From the NCBI GenBank assembly GCA_023388355.1, contig JAEWGI010000068.1, positions 28,284 through 92,283 on the forward strand: a stretch of DNA of 64,000 bases, written 5' to 3'. Below the pieces are notes generated by a model. The model was given only the letters and a program-made list of their open reading frames with translations. It searched no databases and had not been told where the DNA came from. Positions 21,361-31,275 of the stretch are shown here, piece after piece. Numbering within the stretch: position 1 is the stretch's first letter; the number at the start of each line of letters is the position of its first letter. The DNA is from Pseudomonadota bacterium. Lineage in GTDB: Bacteria > Pseudomonadota > Gammaproteobacteria > Xanthomonadales > Xanthomonadaceae. The translations under genes were made by a program, and so were the position numbers.

Positions 21361-21882
21361 TCAATGCGTCCGGTCGCGAACCCCGAGCGCGTCGACTCCA
21401 CAGACCTCGCGACCTGACGCATCGAGCTTCTCACCTCTGGACAACTGATACACCTGTCGCCTGCCGTCGACCTCAAATATGCAAAAACGGCCTGAATACC
21501 ATCTCCGATGGATTTCCCCATCCAGATCGATAAACGCCCAGATGGTCGCGCCATAAGGCTTCCCTACCTCCAGCAGGGGTAAATCAGCGACGTTTTCCGC
21601 GGGATATGAAATGCAATCATCTATCGGAAGTCTCTTTTCCACACCACCCTGTTCCGGCACGAAATCCGACCTCCACAGGAGAACCGCCGCGCCATCCCTG
21701 CGTTCATACAGCTCGACTGCTGCGATTCGCGGGACCGACCTCCTCGTTTCCGCATTATCCTCCACAGCAAAGCATGGCTGCCCTTCTGGACCTGACCTGA
21801 TCACCGCGCCTTGATGGCGTTCGGCGGCAGAACCGCATGCCGCAACGAAAAGTAATGCAAACAGACAGGAGGTGATTCTCAT
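21361..21882 (-). CDS. Immunity-like lipoprotein E, coupled to the effector gene
   Basis: A 173-residue predicted lipoprotein with lipobox VAAC (Cys16) and the family pattern: RHQGAVIR, GQPCFAV, a LWRSDFV strand, DDCISYP, GKPYGATIWAFIDLDGE, then HRRWYSGRFCIF and a final VCGVD. Its ATG lies three bases after the stop of the metallopeptidase gene, with an AGG-TGA-GG ribosome binding site overlapping that stop, so translation is coupled. Of the five array members this is the best candidate for the cognate immunity protein. Known effector-immunity pairs use the same layout; no experiment is implied. Confidence 0.75.
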   Translation of the reverse strand: MRITSCLFALLFVAACGSAAERHQGAVIRSGPEGQPCFAVEDNAETRRSVPRIAAVELYERRDGAAVLLWRSDFVPEQGGVEKRLPIDDCISYPAENVADLPLLEVGKPYGATIWAFIDLDGEIHRRWYSGRFCIFEVDGRRQVYQLSRGEKLDASGREVCGVDALGVRDRTH

Positions 21883-21885
21883 GCC

Positions 21886-22767
21886 TCACCTTGCCGTGTT
21901 CGGCAAATTTGATTCGCTTGAAGGGTTCTTCAGAAAGTCTTCAAGCAGAAGTTCAAGTGCTGGCAACACTTCGGAAACAGCAACATGCCCTGCCGCACGC
22001 GTCATGGACGCACTCCCCCGGTACTTCGCAAGGAAATAGTCCGCAAGAATGTCGCCCTGCGCTTCCATGTTGTAGTCATGCAGCTTCTTGCCCGGCGACG
22101 GAACATACTCATAGCTCATGTTGGGGCGAGGAGCTCGCACCATCTTTACCGGATATCCACGCTGGTATTGCCATACATGCGCCATCTCATGCATGAACCA
22201 ATGCTGCGTGTATAGCTGTTCCACGGAAAAATCTTCCTTAAACAAGTCCTTCGGAAAGTACATCTCGCCGTTCGGCGTGACAGCGGTATTCTTGTCCTGG
22301 AATCCGAAGAAGAGCCAGTACCCGTGGTTGTGTACCTTGACCTTCGTGTAGTCCACCGCGTCGCCGAATACCAGTCTGGCCATGTGTATCTCGCCAGCTG
22401 TCAGTCCCCGCTCGTGGCCTTTGGTCTCGACCTGCACCAATGAACCGCCGATGTTCGCATTGTTGGTGGCGACGGCGTCCAGTTCGAAGACTGCTTCCTC
22501 AAGTGGCATTCCCGCGAGCGACGCGCAACACGACGCGCCTTCCGGCGAGACCAGAACCGCCGTGACGATTGATTCAGGCGACGCGGTCTGCACGCGGCTC
22601 GTGGTTCCGTCGCTGCCTGTCTGCCCTTGCACGGTATCGCCATTCGCCAGATGCAGCTTGTAGCTCACACCGCCGAGCGGTGCTCCCGATTCGGACACGA
22701 ACCGGATTGCCTCGTCGTACTGGCTCACGGGCGTGGAACTGCCCTCCACTGCTTTCAAGGACGTCAA
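21886..22767 (-). CDS. Putative T6SS effector: transthyretin-like linker plus HExxH metallopeptidase
   Basis: 293 residues counted from a TTG at 22767, the first start-like codon after the PAAR stop; no good ribosome binding site precedes it. Residues about 18-75 (SGAPLGGVSYKLHLANGDTV) match the beta-sandwich linker common between PAAR/VgrG domains and their cargo. Residues 130-250 form a zincin-like module: ARLVFGDAVDYTKVKVH, PNGEMYFP, the zinc motif HEMAH (193-197) and NMEAQGDILADYF with a possible third ligand. The family is often labelled 'Vgr-related'. The same frame continues upstream through a TGA into the PAAR gene. Likely a secreted antibacterial effector; the substrate is unknown. 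Confidence 0.7.
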   Translation of the reverse strand: MTSLKAVEGSSTPVSQYDEAIRFVSESGAPLGGVSYKLHLANGDTVQGQTGSDGTTSRVQTASPESIVTAVLVSPEGASCCASLAGMPLEEAVFELDAVATNNANIGGSLVQVETKGHERGLTAGEIHMARLVFGDAVDYTKVKVHNHGYWLFFGFQDKNTAVTPNGEMYFPKDLFKEDFSVEQLYTQHWFMHEMAHVWQYQRGYPVKMVRAPRPNMSYEYVPSPGKKLHDYNMEAQGDILADYFLAKYRGSASMTRAAGHVAVSEVLPALELLLEDFLKNPSSESNLPNTAR

Positions 22768-22839
22768 TAATTCGCTGGTTACCGCCGCCGCAGACGCGGC
22801 CTTTACCGCGGCTTTCGCCGGCAGCTCGCGGATCTGGAG

Positions 22840-23115
22840 TCACCCCCCGGCATCCACGAACACATGCGCCTGTTCGGCCGACTGCACCTTGCAGCCGCAG
22901 GACAGCGCACTGCCATGCAGGGCGACAGGCTTGCCGTCGACGATGTGGGTCTGGTCGCCTTCGACGATGCGCTGGATGCCCGCATGTCTGCGGCAGGTGG
23001 CGCGGTCGTCGACGCGGGCGACGCCGATGCCGTCGATGTCGGTGAAGGGCGACGAGGAGATCACCTTGCCGCCACCGGTGGTCGGGTCGCCCTCGACAAT
23101 CCACATTCTGGCCAT
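22840..23115 (-). CDS. PAAR-domain protein (T6SS spike tip)
   Basis: A 91-residue PAAR protein, the conical metal-binding cap that sits on VgrG and carries cargo. Typical are IVEGDPTTGGGKVI, DGIGVARVDDRATCRRH, GIQRIVEGDQT and CGCKVQS with His/Cys zinc ligands. The start ATG at 23115 has GGAG five bases upstream. Translation ends at a TGA (22840-22842) directly after a run of six G. Past that stop the same frame stays open for 24 codons and runs into the metallopeptidase module. No vgrG or T6SS structural gene is in the window. Confidence 0.85.
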   Translation of the reverse strand: MARMWIVEGDPTTGGGKVISSSPFTDIDGIGVARVDDRATCRRHAGIQRIVEGDQTHIVDGKPVALHGSALSCGCKVQSAEQAHVFVDAGG

Positions 23116-23167
23116 CACAGCTCCATGCTTGACGGGCAGGCCCTGCCCGCCCCGGGTCTTCCTTGCC

Positions 23168-24457
<1,290 letters not shown>

Positions 24458-24590
24458 GGATGCGCTTTCCGTCGCGTGGAATTTCAATGATAACCAAACG
24501 GCCCGGGGCGCCTCCTGTCGGAGGAGACGCCGTTGCCGTAGAGCAACCTGGAGGGACCGGCGGTCGGCGCGGGCGGGCGAGCGGCGAAGC

Positions 24591-25199
24591 TCAGGGCCGC
24601 TTGGCGATGACCTGGTCCACCAGGCCGTATTCCTTGCCCTCGTCGGCCGAGAGGAAGTAGTCGCGCTCGGTGTCGCGCTCGATCCGCTCCAGCGGCTGGC
24701 CGGTCTTCTCCGCCAGGATCTTGTTGAGCAGCGCCCGGGTCTTGAGGATGTCCTTGGCATGGATCTCGATGTCGGTGGCCTGGCCCTGCATGCCCCCCAG
24801 CGGCTGGTGGATCATGATCTTCGAGTGCGGCAGCGAGAAGCGCTTGCCCTTGGCGCCGGCGGCCAGCAGGAACGCGCCCATGCTGGCGGCCATGCCGGTG
24901 CACAGCGTCGACACGTCCGGCTTGATGAAGTTCATGGTGTCGTAGATCGCCATGCCGGCGCTCACGCTCCCGCCGGGGGAGTTGATGTAGAACGAGATGT
25001 CCTTGTCGGGGTTCTCGCTCTCCAGGAACAGCAGCTGCGCCACCACCAGGTTGGCGGTCTGGTCGTTCACCGGGCCGACCAGGAAGACCACCCGCTCCTT
25101 GAGCAGGCGCGAGTAGATGTCGTACGACCGCTCGCCGCGGCCGGACTGTTCGATGACCATCGGGATCATGCCGAGGGCCTGGGTGTCAAGTGCGCTCAT
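24591..25199 (-). CDS. clpP: ATP-dependent Clp protease proteolytic subunit
   Basis: A 202-residue serine peptidase that forms the double-heptamer chamber served by ClpX. Catalytic Ser106 lies in [10 protein letters not shown] and His131 in IMIHQPLGG; the Asp falls in [14 protein letters not shown]. The [18 protein letters not shown] strand is intact. The start ATG at 25199 ([18 protein letters not shown]) gives the usual length. It is flanked by tig upstream and clpX downstream, the standard proteobacterial operon. Sequence type is Burkholderiales. Confidence 0.96.
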   Translation of the reverse strand: MSALDTQALGMIPMVIEQSGRGERSYDIYSRLLKERVVFLVGPVNDQTANLVVAQLLFLESENPDKDISFYINSPGGSVSAGMAIYDTMNFIKPDVSTLCTGMAASMGAFLLAAGAKGKRFSLPHSKIMIHQPLGGMQGQATDIEIHAKDILKTRALLNKILAEKTGQPLERIERDTERDYFLSADEGKEYGLVDQVIAKRP

Positions 25200-25316
25200 G
25201 GGGAATCTTTGAAGTGCGGCTGCAACTGTAGCCAAAAAAGAAATGGGGCCTGGGCGCCGGACTGCAAGTCCCGTGCGCCCGGCCCCCGGCCCGAAGCGGC
25301 TATTGCCCGCCCCGCG

Positions 25317-26630
25317 TCAGCCCTGCTGGCCCATCAGCTCGTCGAACGAGACCTGCTTGTCCTTGACCTGCGCCTTGCCCAGCACGAAGTCGGTGACGTT
25401 GTTCTCGATGACCACGGCCTCGACTTCGGCCAGGCGGCGGTTGTCGCCGTAGTACCAGCGCACGACTTCAGCCGGCTTCTCGTAGCTGGCGGCCAGCTCT
25501 TCCACGTGGGCGCGGATCTGTTCCGGCTTGGCCTGCAGTTCGTTGGCGCGGACCAGTTCGGCCACCACCAGGCCCAGGCGCACGCGGCGCTCGGCCTGCG
25601 GGCGGAACAGTTCGTCGGGGATGGGCGCCTTGTCCGCGTCCTTCACGCCGCGCTGCTTGAGGTCGGCACGGGCGCCTTCGACCATGCGGTCGACTTCGGC
25701 CTGCACGCTGCTCTTGGGCAGGTCGAGTTCGGCCTTGGCCACCAGGGCGTCCATCACGGCGGTCTTGTTGCGCGCCAGCAGGCGGAACTTGACCTCGCGC
25801 TCCAGGTTCTTCTTGATGTCGGCGCGCAGCGCTTCGACCGAGCCTTCGGCGATGCCCAGCGACTTGGCCAGCTCCTCGTTCACCTCGGGCAGCTTGGCGG
25901 CCTCGATCTTCTTGACCGTGACCATGAAGTCTGCCGTCTTGCCCGCCACGTCCTTGCCGTGGTAGTCGGCCGGGAAGGCCAGCGGGAAGGTCTTGCTCTC
26001 GCCGGACTTCATGCCGCGCACGGCGTCCTCGAACTCCTTGAGCATCTGGCCTTCGCCGACCAGGAACTGGAAGTCCTCGGCCTTGCCGCCCTGGAACGGC
26101 TCGCCGTCGATCTTGCCTTCGAAGTCCACGGTGACGCGGTCGCCGTCCTGGGCCGCGGCGTCCTGGGCGCGCTGGGCGAAGGTGCGGCGCTGCTTGCGCA
26201 GGATGTCCAGCGTCTTGTCGATGGCGGCGTCGCTGACGTCGGCGGACAGCTTCTCCACCTCGGCGGTGGCCAGGTCGCCGATCTTGACGTCGGGGAACAC
26301 CTCGAAGATCGCGTCGAAGGCCAGCTGGCCCTCGGGCGCTTCTTCCTTCTCGGTGATCTTCGGCTGGCCGGCCACGCGCAGCTTGGCTTCGTTGGCGGCC
26401 TGCGCGAAGGCCTCGCCCACCTTGTCGTTCATCACCTCGTAGTGGACCGAGTAGCCGTAACGCTGGGCCACGACGTTCATCGGCACCTTGCCCGGCCGGA
26501 AGCCGTCCATCTTGACGGTGCGCGCCAGGCGCTTGAGGCGGGAGTCGACTTCGGACTTGATCGCTTCGGCGGGCAGCGTCAGCGTGATCTTGCGTTCGAG
26601 CTTGTCGAGGGTTTCAACGTTCACGGCCAT
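25317..26630 (-). CDS. tig: Trigger factor (ribosome-associated chaperone)
   Basis: A 437-residue chaperone binding nascent chains at the ribosome exit. The N-terminal ribosome-binding domain has the signature [17 protein letters not shown], the FKBP-type isomerase domain covers about residues 160-245 ([33 protein letters not shown]), and a long helical C-terminal domain follows. It heads the tig-clpP-clpX group and lies just downstream of tRNA-Leu, an order that I recall in Comamonadaceae. Confidence 0.96.
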   Translation of the reverse strand: MAVNVETLDKLERKITLTLPAEAIKSEVDSRLKRLARTVKMDGFRPGKVPMNVVAQRYGYSVHYEVMNDKVGEAFAQAANEAKLRVAGQPKITEKEEAPEGQLAFDAIFEVFPDVKIGDLATAEVEKLSADVSDAAIDKTLDILRKQRRTFAQRAQDAAAQDGDRVTVDFEGKIDGEPFQGGKAEDFQFLVGEGQMLKEFEDAVRGMKSGESKTFPLAFPADYHGKDVAGKTADFMVTVKKIEAAKLPEVNEELAKSLGIAEGSVEALRADIKKNLEREVKFRLLARNKTAVMDALVAKAELDLPKSSVQAEVDRMVEGARADLKQRGVKDADKAPIPDELFRPQAERRVRLGLVVAELVRANELQAKPEQIRAHVEELAASYEKPAEVVRWYYGDNRRLAEVEAVVIENNVTDFVLGKAQVKDKQVSFDELMGQQG

Positions 26631-26658
26631 GGTGGTTCTCTTCGAGAGGTTTCAATCG

Positions 26659-26745
26659 TGGTGCGCGGGGTCGGACTCGAACCGACACGCCGGTGAGGGC
26701 GTCAGGACCTAAACCTGGTGCGTCTACCAATTTCGCCACCCGCGC
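26659..26745 (-). tRNA. tRNA-Leu (TAG)
   Basis: An 87-base class II tRNA with encoded CCA at 26659-26661. The acceptor GCGCGGG pairs with CCCGCGC, the anticodon loop reads TTTAGGT (anticodon TAG), and it has a long variable arm and GGTTCGAGTCC T-arm. It lies 28 bases upstream of tig. Confidence 0.95.
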
Positions 26746-26824
26746 GGTCCAAAAGCAGGGCGGGCGGCCCGGAAATGGTGCCCCGGCCGCCCGCCCGAAT
26801 TCGGTCAGCCCGCGATTTTAGCCT

Positions 26825-29800
26825 TTAAGCGGGCACCGGCTCCGCGGCCGTGGACGCCTCAGCCGGCGATCCCGGGCGCCTGACCCGGAACCAGGCCGCG
26901 TACATCGCAGGCAGCGCCAGCAGCGTGAGCACCGTCGCCACGATCAGCCCGCCCATGATGGCCACAGCCATCGGCCCCCAGAACACCGAGCGCGACAGCG
27001 GGATCATCGCCAGCACCGCCGCGGCGGCGGTCAGCACGATCGGCCGCAGGCGGCGCACCGCCGATTCCACGATGGCGTCCCAGGCCGGCACGCCGCGCTC
27101 GCGGTCCTTCTCGATCTGGTCGATCAGGATCACCGAGTTGCGCTGGATCATGCCCATGAGCGCGATCACGCCCAGCAGCGCCACGAAGCCGAACGGCCGG
27201 TCGAGCAGCAGCAGCGCGCCGGCGACGCCCGCGATGCCCAGCGGGCCCGTCAGGAACACCAGCATCGCGCGGCTGAAGCTGTGCAGCTGGAGCATCAGCA
27301 GCGTGAAGGTGATGAACAGCATGATCGGCACGCCCGTGGCGATCGAGGACGAGCCCTTGGAGCTCTCCTCCACCGCGCCGGCCACCTGGATGCGGTAGCC
27401 CGGCGTCCACCTGGACTCCAGCTCGCGCAGTTTCGGCAGCAGCTGCTCGGTCACCGTGGCGCCCTGCAGGCCTTCGACGATGTCGCTCTGCACCGTGATC
27501 GCGTACTCGCGGTTCTCGCGCCACATCACGCCCGGCTCCCAGGTGAACACCGGCTTGGCGATCTGCGTGAGCGGGATCGACTTGCCCGAGGCCGTGGGCA
27601 GGTAGGCGTTGGCGAGGTCGGAGAGCGCGTTGCGCTCGTCCAGCGGCTGGCGCAGCACGATGTCGATCAGCTTGTCGCCTTCGCGGTACTGCCCCACCGG
27701 CGTGCCGGCGAGATTGGTCCGGGACGCCTGGGCGATCGACTGGCTGGTGACGCCCAGCGCGCGCGCCTTGGCCTGGTCGATCTCCAGCCGCAGCACCTTG
27801 ACCGACTCGTTCCAGTTGTCGTTCACGCCGCGCGTGTTGGGGCTGGCGCGCATCGCCTGCTTGACCTGGTCGGCATAGCCGCGCAACACCGCCGGGTCCG
27901 CCCCCACCACGCGGAACATCACCGGGTAAGGCACCGGCGGGCCGTTGGGCAGCAGCGTGACGCGGCCGCGCACCTCGGGGAATTCGGCGGCCAGCAGCGC
28001 GGGCAGCTTGACGCGCAGCGCCTCGCGCGTCTTCAGGTCCTGCGGCATCACGATCAGCTGCGAGACGTTGGTCTGCGGGAACACCTGGTCCAGCGGCAGG
28101 TAGAAGCGCGGCACGCCCGACCCCACCCAGGTGCTGACGGCGGTGACGCCCGGCTCGCGCTTCAGGCGCGACTCGACGCGCCTGGCGATGTCTTCGTTGA
28201 ACGCGAACGACGTGCCCTCCGGCGACCACAGCGCCACCAGCACCTCCGGCCGGCTGGAATCCGGGAAGAACTGCTGCTGCACCTTGCCCATGCCGGCGAT
28301 GCCCAGCGCGAACACGACGAGCGTGGCGCCTATCGTCAGCCAGCGGTGCTCCACGCACCAGTCGACGGCGTGGCGGAAGCGCCGGTAGAACGGCGTGTCG
28401 AAGTGCTCGTGGTGGTCGCTCGACACGGGCTTCGGCTTGAGGAACAGCGTGCCGAGGTACGGCACGAAATACACCGAAACCAGCCAGCTGAGCACCAGCG
28501 CCACCACCGTCACCGCGAAGATCGCGAACGTGTACTCGCCGACGGTGGACCGCGCCATGCCGATCGGCAGGAAGCCGGTGGCGGTGATCAGCGTGCCGGT
28601 GAGCATCGGCATCGCGGTGACCTCGTAGGCGAAGGTGGCGGCGCGGACCTTGTCGTAGCCCTCCTCCATCTTCCGCACCATCATCTCCACCGCGATGATG
28701 GCGTCGTCCACCAGCAGGCCCAGCGCGATGATCAGCGAGCCCAGCGAGATCTTGTGCAGGCCGATGCCCCAGTAGTGCATCGCCAGGAAGGTGACGGCCA
28801 GCACCAGCGGAATGGTGATGCCCACCACCAGGCCGGGACGCATGTCCACGTACCAGCGCTTCCACAACGGCAACGCGGCCGCGTTCGGGCGCTTGTGCAG
28901 GCCGAGGCTGATGAAGCTGACCGCCAGCACGATGACCACGGCCTCGATCAGCACCTTGACGAACTCGTTGACCGAGTTCGCCACCGCCTTCGGCTGGTCC
29001 TGCAGCTGCACCAGGCGGATGCCCGCGGGCAGGCCGTCCTCGATGCGGCCGAAGGTCGATCGCAGCGAATCGCCCAGCCGGATGATGTCGCCGCCCTTGG
29101 CCATCGACACGCCCAGCGCGATCACGTCCCGGCCGTCGTGGCGCACCTTCACCAGCGGCGGATCGACGTAGGCGCGCTTGATCTCGGCGATGTCGCCCAG
29201 CTTGAGCTGGTTGCCCGAGCTGCCGCGGATCGGCATCGCCGCGAGTTGCTCGACCGCCTGGAACTGTCCGCCCACGCGCACCTGCACGACGTCGCGCGGG
29301 GTCTGCACGGCGCCGGCGGATTCCACCGCGTTCTGCTGGCCGAGCTGGGCCAGCACCTGGTTGAAGTCCAGCCCCAGCTGGGCCAGGCGCTTCTGCGAAA
29401 CCTCGACGTAGAGCTTCTCGTCCTGCACGCCGAACAGCTCCACCTTGGCGACGTCGGGCACGCGCAGCAGCTGCTGGCGCACGTCGTCGGCGAAGGTCTT
29501 GAGCTCGGCGTAGTTGAAGCCGGAGTCGGCCACCAGCGCGTAGATCACGCCGTACACGTCGCCGAACTCGTCGTTGAAGAACGGCCCCTGCACGCCCGCG
29601 GGCAGCGTCGGCCGCATGTCGCCGATCTTCTTGCGCACCGTGTACCAGACGTTGGCGACCTCGGACGGCTTCGACGAGTCCTTGATCTGGAAGATGATCT
29701 GCGACTCGCCCGGCTTGGAGTAGCTGCGGATGACGTCGGCGTACGGCACCTCCTGCAGCGTGCGCTCGAGCTTGTCGGTGATCTGCTCGGCCACCTGCTG

Positions 29801-30007
29801 CGCGGTGGCGCCAGGCCAGTTCGTCCGCACCACCATCGCCCGGAAGGTGAACGGCGGATCCTCGTCCTGCCCCAGCTGGAAGTAGGCGGCGAAGCCCAGC
29901 ACCATCAGCACCACCATCAGGTAGCGCGTGAGGGCTGGATGCTCGAGCGCCCAGCGCGAGAGGTTGAAGCCGGGCCTGGGCTCGGCCTGCGGGTCGTCCT
30001 TGCTCAT
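26825..30007 (-). CDS. RND efflux transporter, inner-membrane pump
   Basis: A 1060-residue proton-driven RND permease with the two-fold repeat of 12 membrane helices and two large periplasmic loops. Visible are the N-terminal helix (ALTRYLMVVLMVLGFAAYFQ), the first porter motif PPFTFRAMVVRTNWPG, the TM4 proton-relay acidic pair in ALGLLVDDAIIAVEMMVRK, and the RND repeat GPLGIAGVAGALLLLDRPFG...MIQRNSVILIDQIEKDRERG. The start at 30007 places it 7 bases after the membrane fusion gene. No outer-membrane channel gene is present, so it probably uses one encoded elsewhere. The substrate is unknown; the family covers drugs and solvents. Confidence 0.93.
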   Translation of the reverse strand: MSKDDPQAEPRPGFNLSRWALEHPALTRYLMVVLMVLGFAAYFQLGQDEDPPFTFRAMVVRTNWPGATAQQVAEQITDKLERTLQEVPYADVIRSYSKPGESQIIFQIKDSSKPSEVANVWYTVRKKIGDMRPTLPAGVQGPFFNDEFGDVYGVIYALVADSGFNYAELKTFADDVRQQLLRVPDVAKVELFGVQDEKLYVEVSQKRLAQLGLDFNQVLAQLGQQNAVESAGAVQTPRDVVQVRVGGQFQAVEQLAAMPIRGSSGNQLKLGDIAEIKRAYVDPPLVKVRHDGRDVIALGVSMAKGGDIIRLGDSLRSTFGRIEDGLPAGIRLVQLQDQPKAVANSVNEFVKVLIEAVVIVLAVSFISLGLHKRPNAAALPLWKRWYVDMRPGLVVGITIPLVLAVTFLAMHYWGIGLHKISLGSLIIALGLLVDDAIIAVEMMVRKMEEGYDKVRAATFAYEVTAMPMLTGTLITATGFLPIGMARSTVGEYTFAIFAVTVVALVLSWLVSVYFVPYLGTLFLKPKPVSSDHHEHFDTPFYRRFRHAVDWCVEHRWLTIGATLVVFALGIAGMGKVQQQFFPDSSRPEVLVALWSPEGTSFAFNEDIARRVESRLKREPGVTAVSTWVGSGVPRFYLPLDQVFPQTNVSQLIVMPQDLKTREALRVKLPALLAAEFPEVRGRVTLLPNGPPVPYPVMFRVVGADPAVLRGYADQVKQAMRASPNTRGVNDNWNESVKVLRLEIDQAKARALGVTSQSIAQASRTNLAGTPVGQYREGDKLIDIVLRQPLDERNALSDLANAYLPTASGKSIPLTQIAKPVFTWEPGVMWRENREYAITVQSDIVEGLQGATVTEQLLPKLRELESRWTPGYRIQVAGAVEESSKGSSSIATGVPIMLFITFTLLMLQLHSFSRAMLVFLTGPLGIAGVAGALLLLDRPFGFVALLGVIALMGMIQRNSVILIDQIEKDRERGVPAWDAIVESAVRRLRPIVLTAAAAVLAMIPLSRSVFWGPMAVAIMGGLIVATVLTLLALPAMYAAWFRVRRPGSPAEASTAAEPVPA

Positions 30008-30014
30008 GGCCGCC

Positions 30015-31184
30015 TCACTTGTTCGCGACGGGGCGCACGGCGGCGGCATCGATCGCCGCCGCGCCACCGTTCTGCGCCGCGACCGCGCCCGCCCCGGCGG
30101 TGCGCTCCTCGTAGATGCGCACCTTCTGGCCGGGCGCGAGCACGTGCACGCCGGCGGACACCACCAGCATGCCCGGCTCCAGCCCGCCGGCCACCACGGC
30201 CTCGTTGCCGTCGGCGGTGGCGATCTGCACCGGCTGCGAACGCACGGTCATGCTCGCCTTGTCCAGCACCCAGACCGCCGTGGCCTGGCCGTCCTGGCGC
30301 AGCGCGCTGGTGGGCAGCTTGATGACCTGCTGGCCGGCATGGCTCAGCGCCTTGGGCGAGACGTAGGCCGTGGCGCCCAGCGGCGGCTGCGCTTCGGCGT
30401 CCAGCGACACCTTGACCGGGTAGGTGCGCGTGACCGGGTCGGCGCTGGCGGCGACTTCGCGCACCTTGCCGTCGGTGCTCGTGCCGTTGGCCCAGACGCG
30501 CACGGCGACGTCGGAGCCGGGGCGGATCGCCGCCACCTTGTCCTCCGGCACGGCGAACACCACGTCGCGCGGACCGTCCTGGGCGATGCGCACGATGGGC
30601 GCGCCGGCCGTGACCACCTGGCCGGGCTCGGCCTCGATCGCGGTGATGACGCCCGCGACGTCCGCCACCAGCCGCGTGTAGCCGGCCTGGTTGGATTGCG
30701 TGGCCAGCTGCGCATGGGCCTGCTGCAGCTGGGCTTCGGCCGACTTGAGCGTGGTCTCGCGGCGCTCCAGTTCGGCGCCGCTGATGAAGTTCTGGTCCTT
30801 GAGCGTCTTGAAGCGCTTGAAGTCCGCCGACGCCAGGTCGCGGTTGGTCGTGGCGGCGGCCACCTGGGCGCGCGCCGCTTCCGCGGCCAGCCGGTAGTCC
30901 TGCGGATCCAGCTGCGCCAGCACCTGGCCCGGCTTCACCCGCTGCCCTACTTCGGCCTGGCGCTGGACGATCTTGCCGGCCACGCGGAAGCCCAGGCGCG
31001 ATTCCAGGCGCGGGCGCACCTCGCCGGCGAATTCCTGGCTGGAGCCGAAGGCGCTGCTGCCCACGGTCATCACTTTCACGGAGCGGATCGGCTCGGGCGC
31101 CGGCTGGGGCTTGGAACAGGCGGCGAGCGTGGCGGCGAGCAGCAACGGCAGCAGCAGCCGCGGGCGGGCGGTGGGCAGGCGCAT
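30015..31184 (-). CDS. RND efflux membrane fusion (periplasmic adaptor) lipoprotein
   Basis: A 389-residue HlyD/AcrA-type adaptor. The lipobox LAAC puts the lipidated Cys at residue 23. The order is barrel strand, lipoyl half (GFRVAGKIVQRQAEVGQRVKPGQVLAQLD), coiled-coil hairpin (residues about 105-165), second lipoyl half and C-terminal barrel (VRSQPVQI..., GLEPGMLVVSAG). It is first in the operon with the RND pump. The promoter and a TetR-type palindrome lie immediately upstream (31211-31260). Confidence 0.93.
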   Translation of the reverse strand: MRLPTARPRLLLPLLLAATLAACSKPQPAPEPIRSVKVMTVGSSAFGSSQEFAGEVRPRLESRLGFRVAGKIVQRQAEVGQRVKPGQVLAQLDPQDYRLAAEAARAQVAAATTNRDLASADFKRFKTLKDQNFISGAELERRETTLKSAEAQLQQAHAQLATQSNQAGYTRLVADVAGVITAIEAEPGQVVTAGAPIVRIAQDGPRDVVFAVPEDKVAAIRPGSDVAVRVWANGTSTDGKVREVAASADPVTRTYPVKVSLDAEAQPPLGATAYVSPKALSHAGQQVIKLPTSALRQDGQATAVWVLDKASMTVRSQPVQIATADGNEAVVAGGLEPGMLVVSAGVHVLAPGQKVRIYEERTAGAGAVAAQNGGAAAIDAAAVRPVANK

Positions 31185-31210
31185 GGTGGAAATCCCGGGG
31201 AGGTGGACAG

Positions 31211-31260
31211 TTAATGACTGACTGGTTAGTAATCTAGTTTGTGACCCCGGGGGCTGTCAA
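31211..31260 (-). promoter_or_regulatory. RND operon promoter with TetR-type operator
   Basis: Reading leftward, TTGACA (31260-31255) and TAGATT (31236-31231) are separated by 18 bases, a good sigma-70 promoter. Over and just past the -10 lies an imperfect dyad around ACTAACCAGTCAGTCATTAA (31232-31211), of the TGACnnACnnGTnAGT kind bound by TetR/AcrR repressors of efflux pumps. No TetR gene lies next to it. hpnC starts 15 bases beyond the -35 on the other strand. Confidence 0.65.
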
Positions 31261-31275
31261 GGCGAAAATCGGCCC

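Noticed and set aside
21243..21554. Longer N-terminus for lipoprotein D reaching 21554
   Set aside because: The extension overlaps lipoprotein E antigenically unrelated sequence on the same strand in another frame, and the ATGATG at 21242 has its own ribosome binding site and signal peptide.
22840..22842. Selenocysteine at the PAAR TGA
   Set aside because: The codon following PAAR is in a linker, not a redox site; no SECIS-like hairpin or selenoprotein family fits.
18879..23115. A complete type VI secretion cluster
   Set aside because: Only PAAR and cargo-like genes are present; no vgrG, hcp, tssB/C or ClpV gene is in the window.
24458..24760. An N-terminal extension of clpX by about 100 residues
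   Set aside because: The frame is open upstream, but the added residues are Arg/Ser-rich and antisense to the clpP end; the conserved ClpX start is at 24457.
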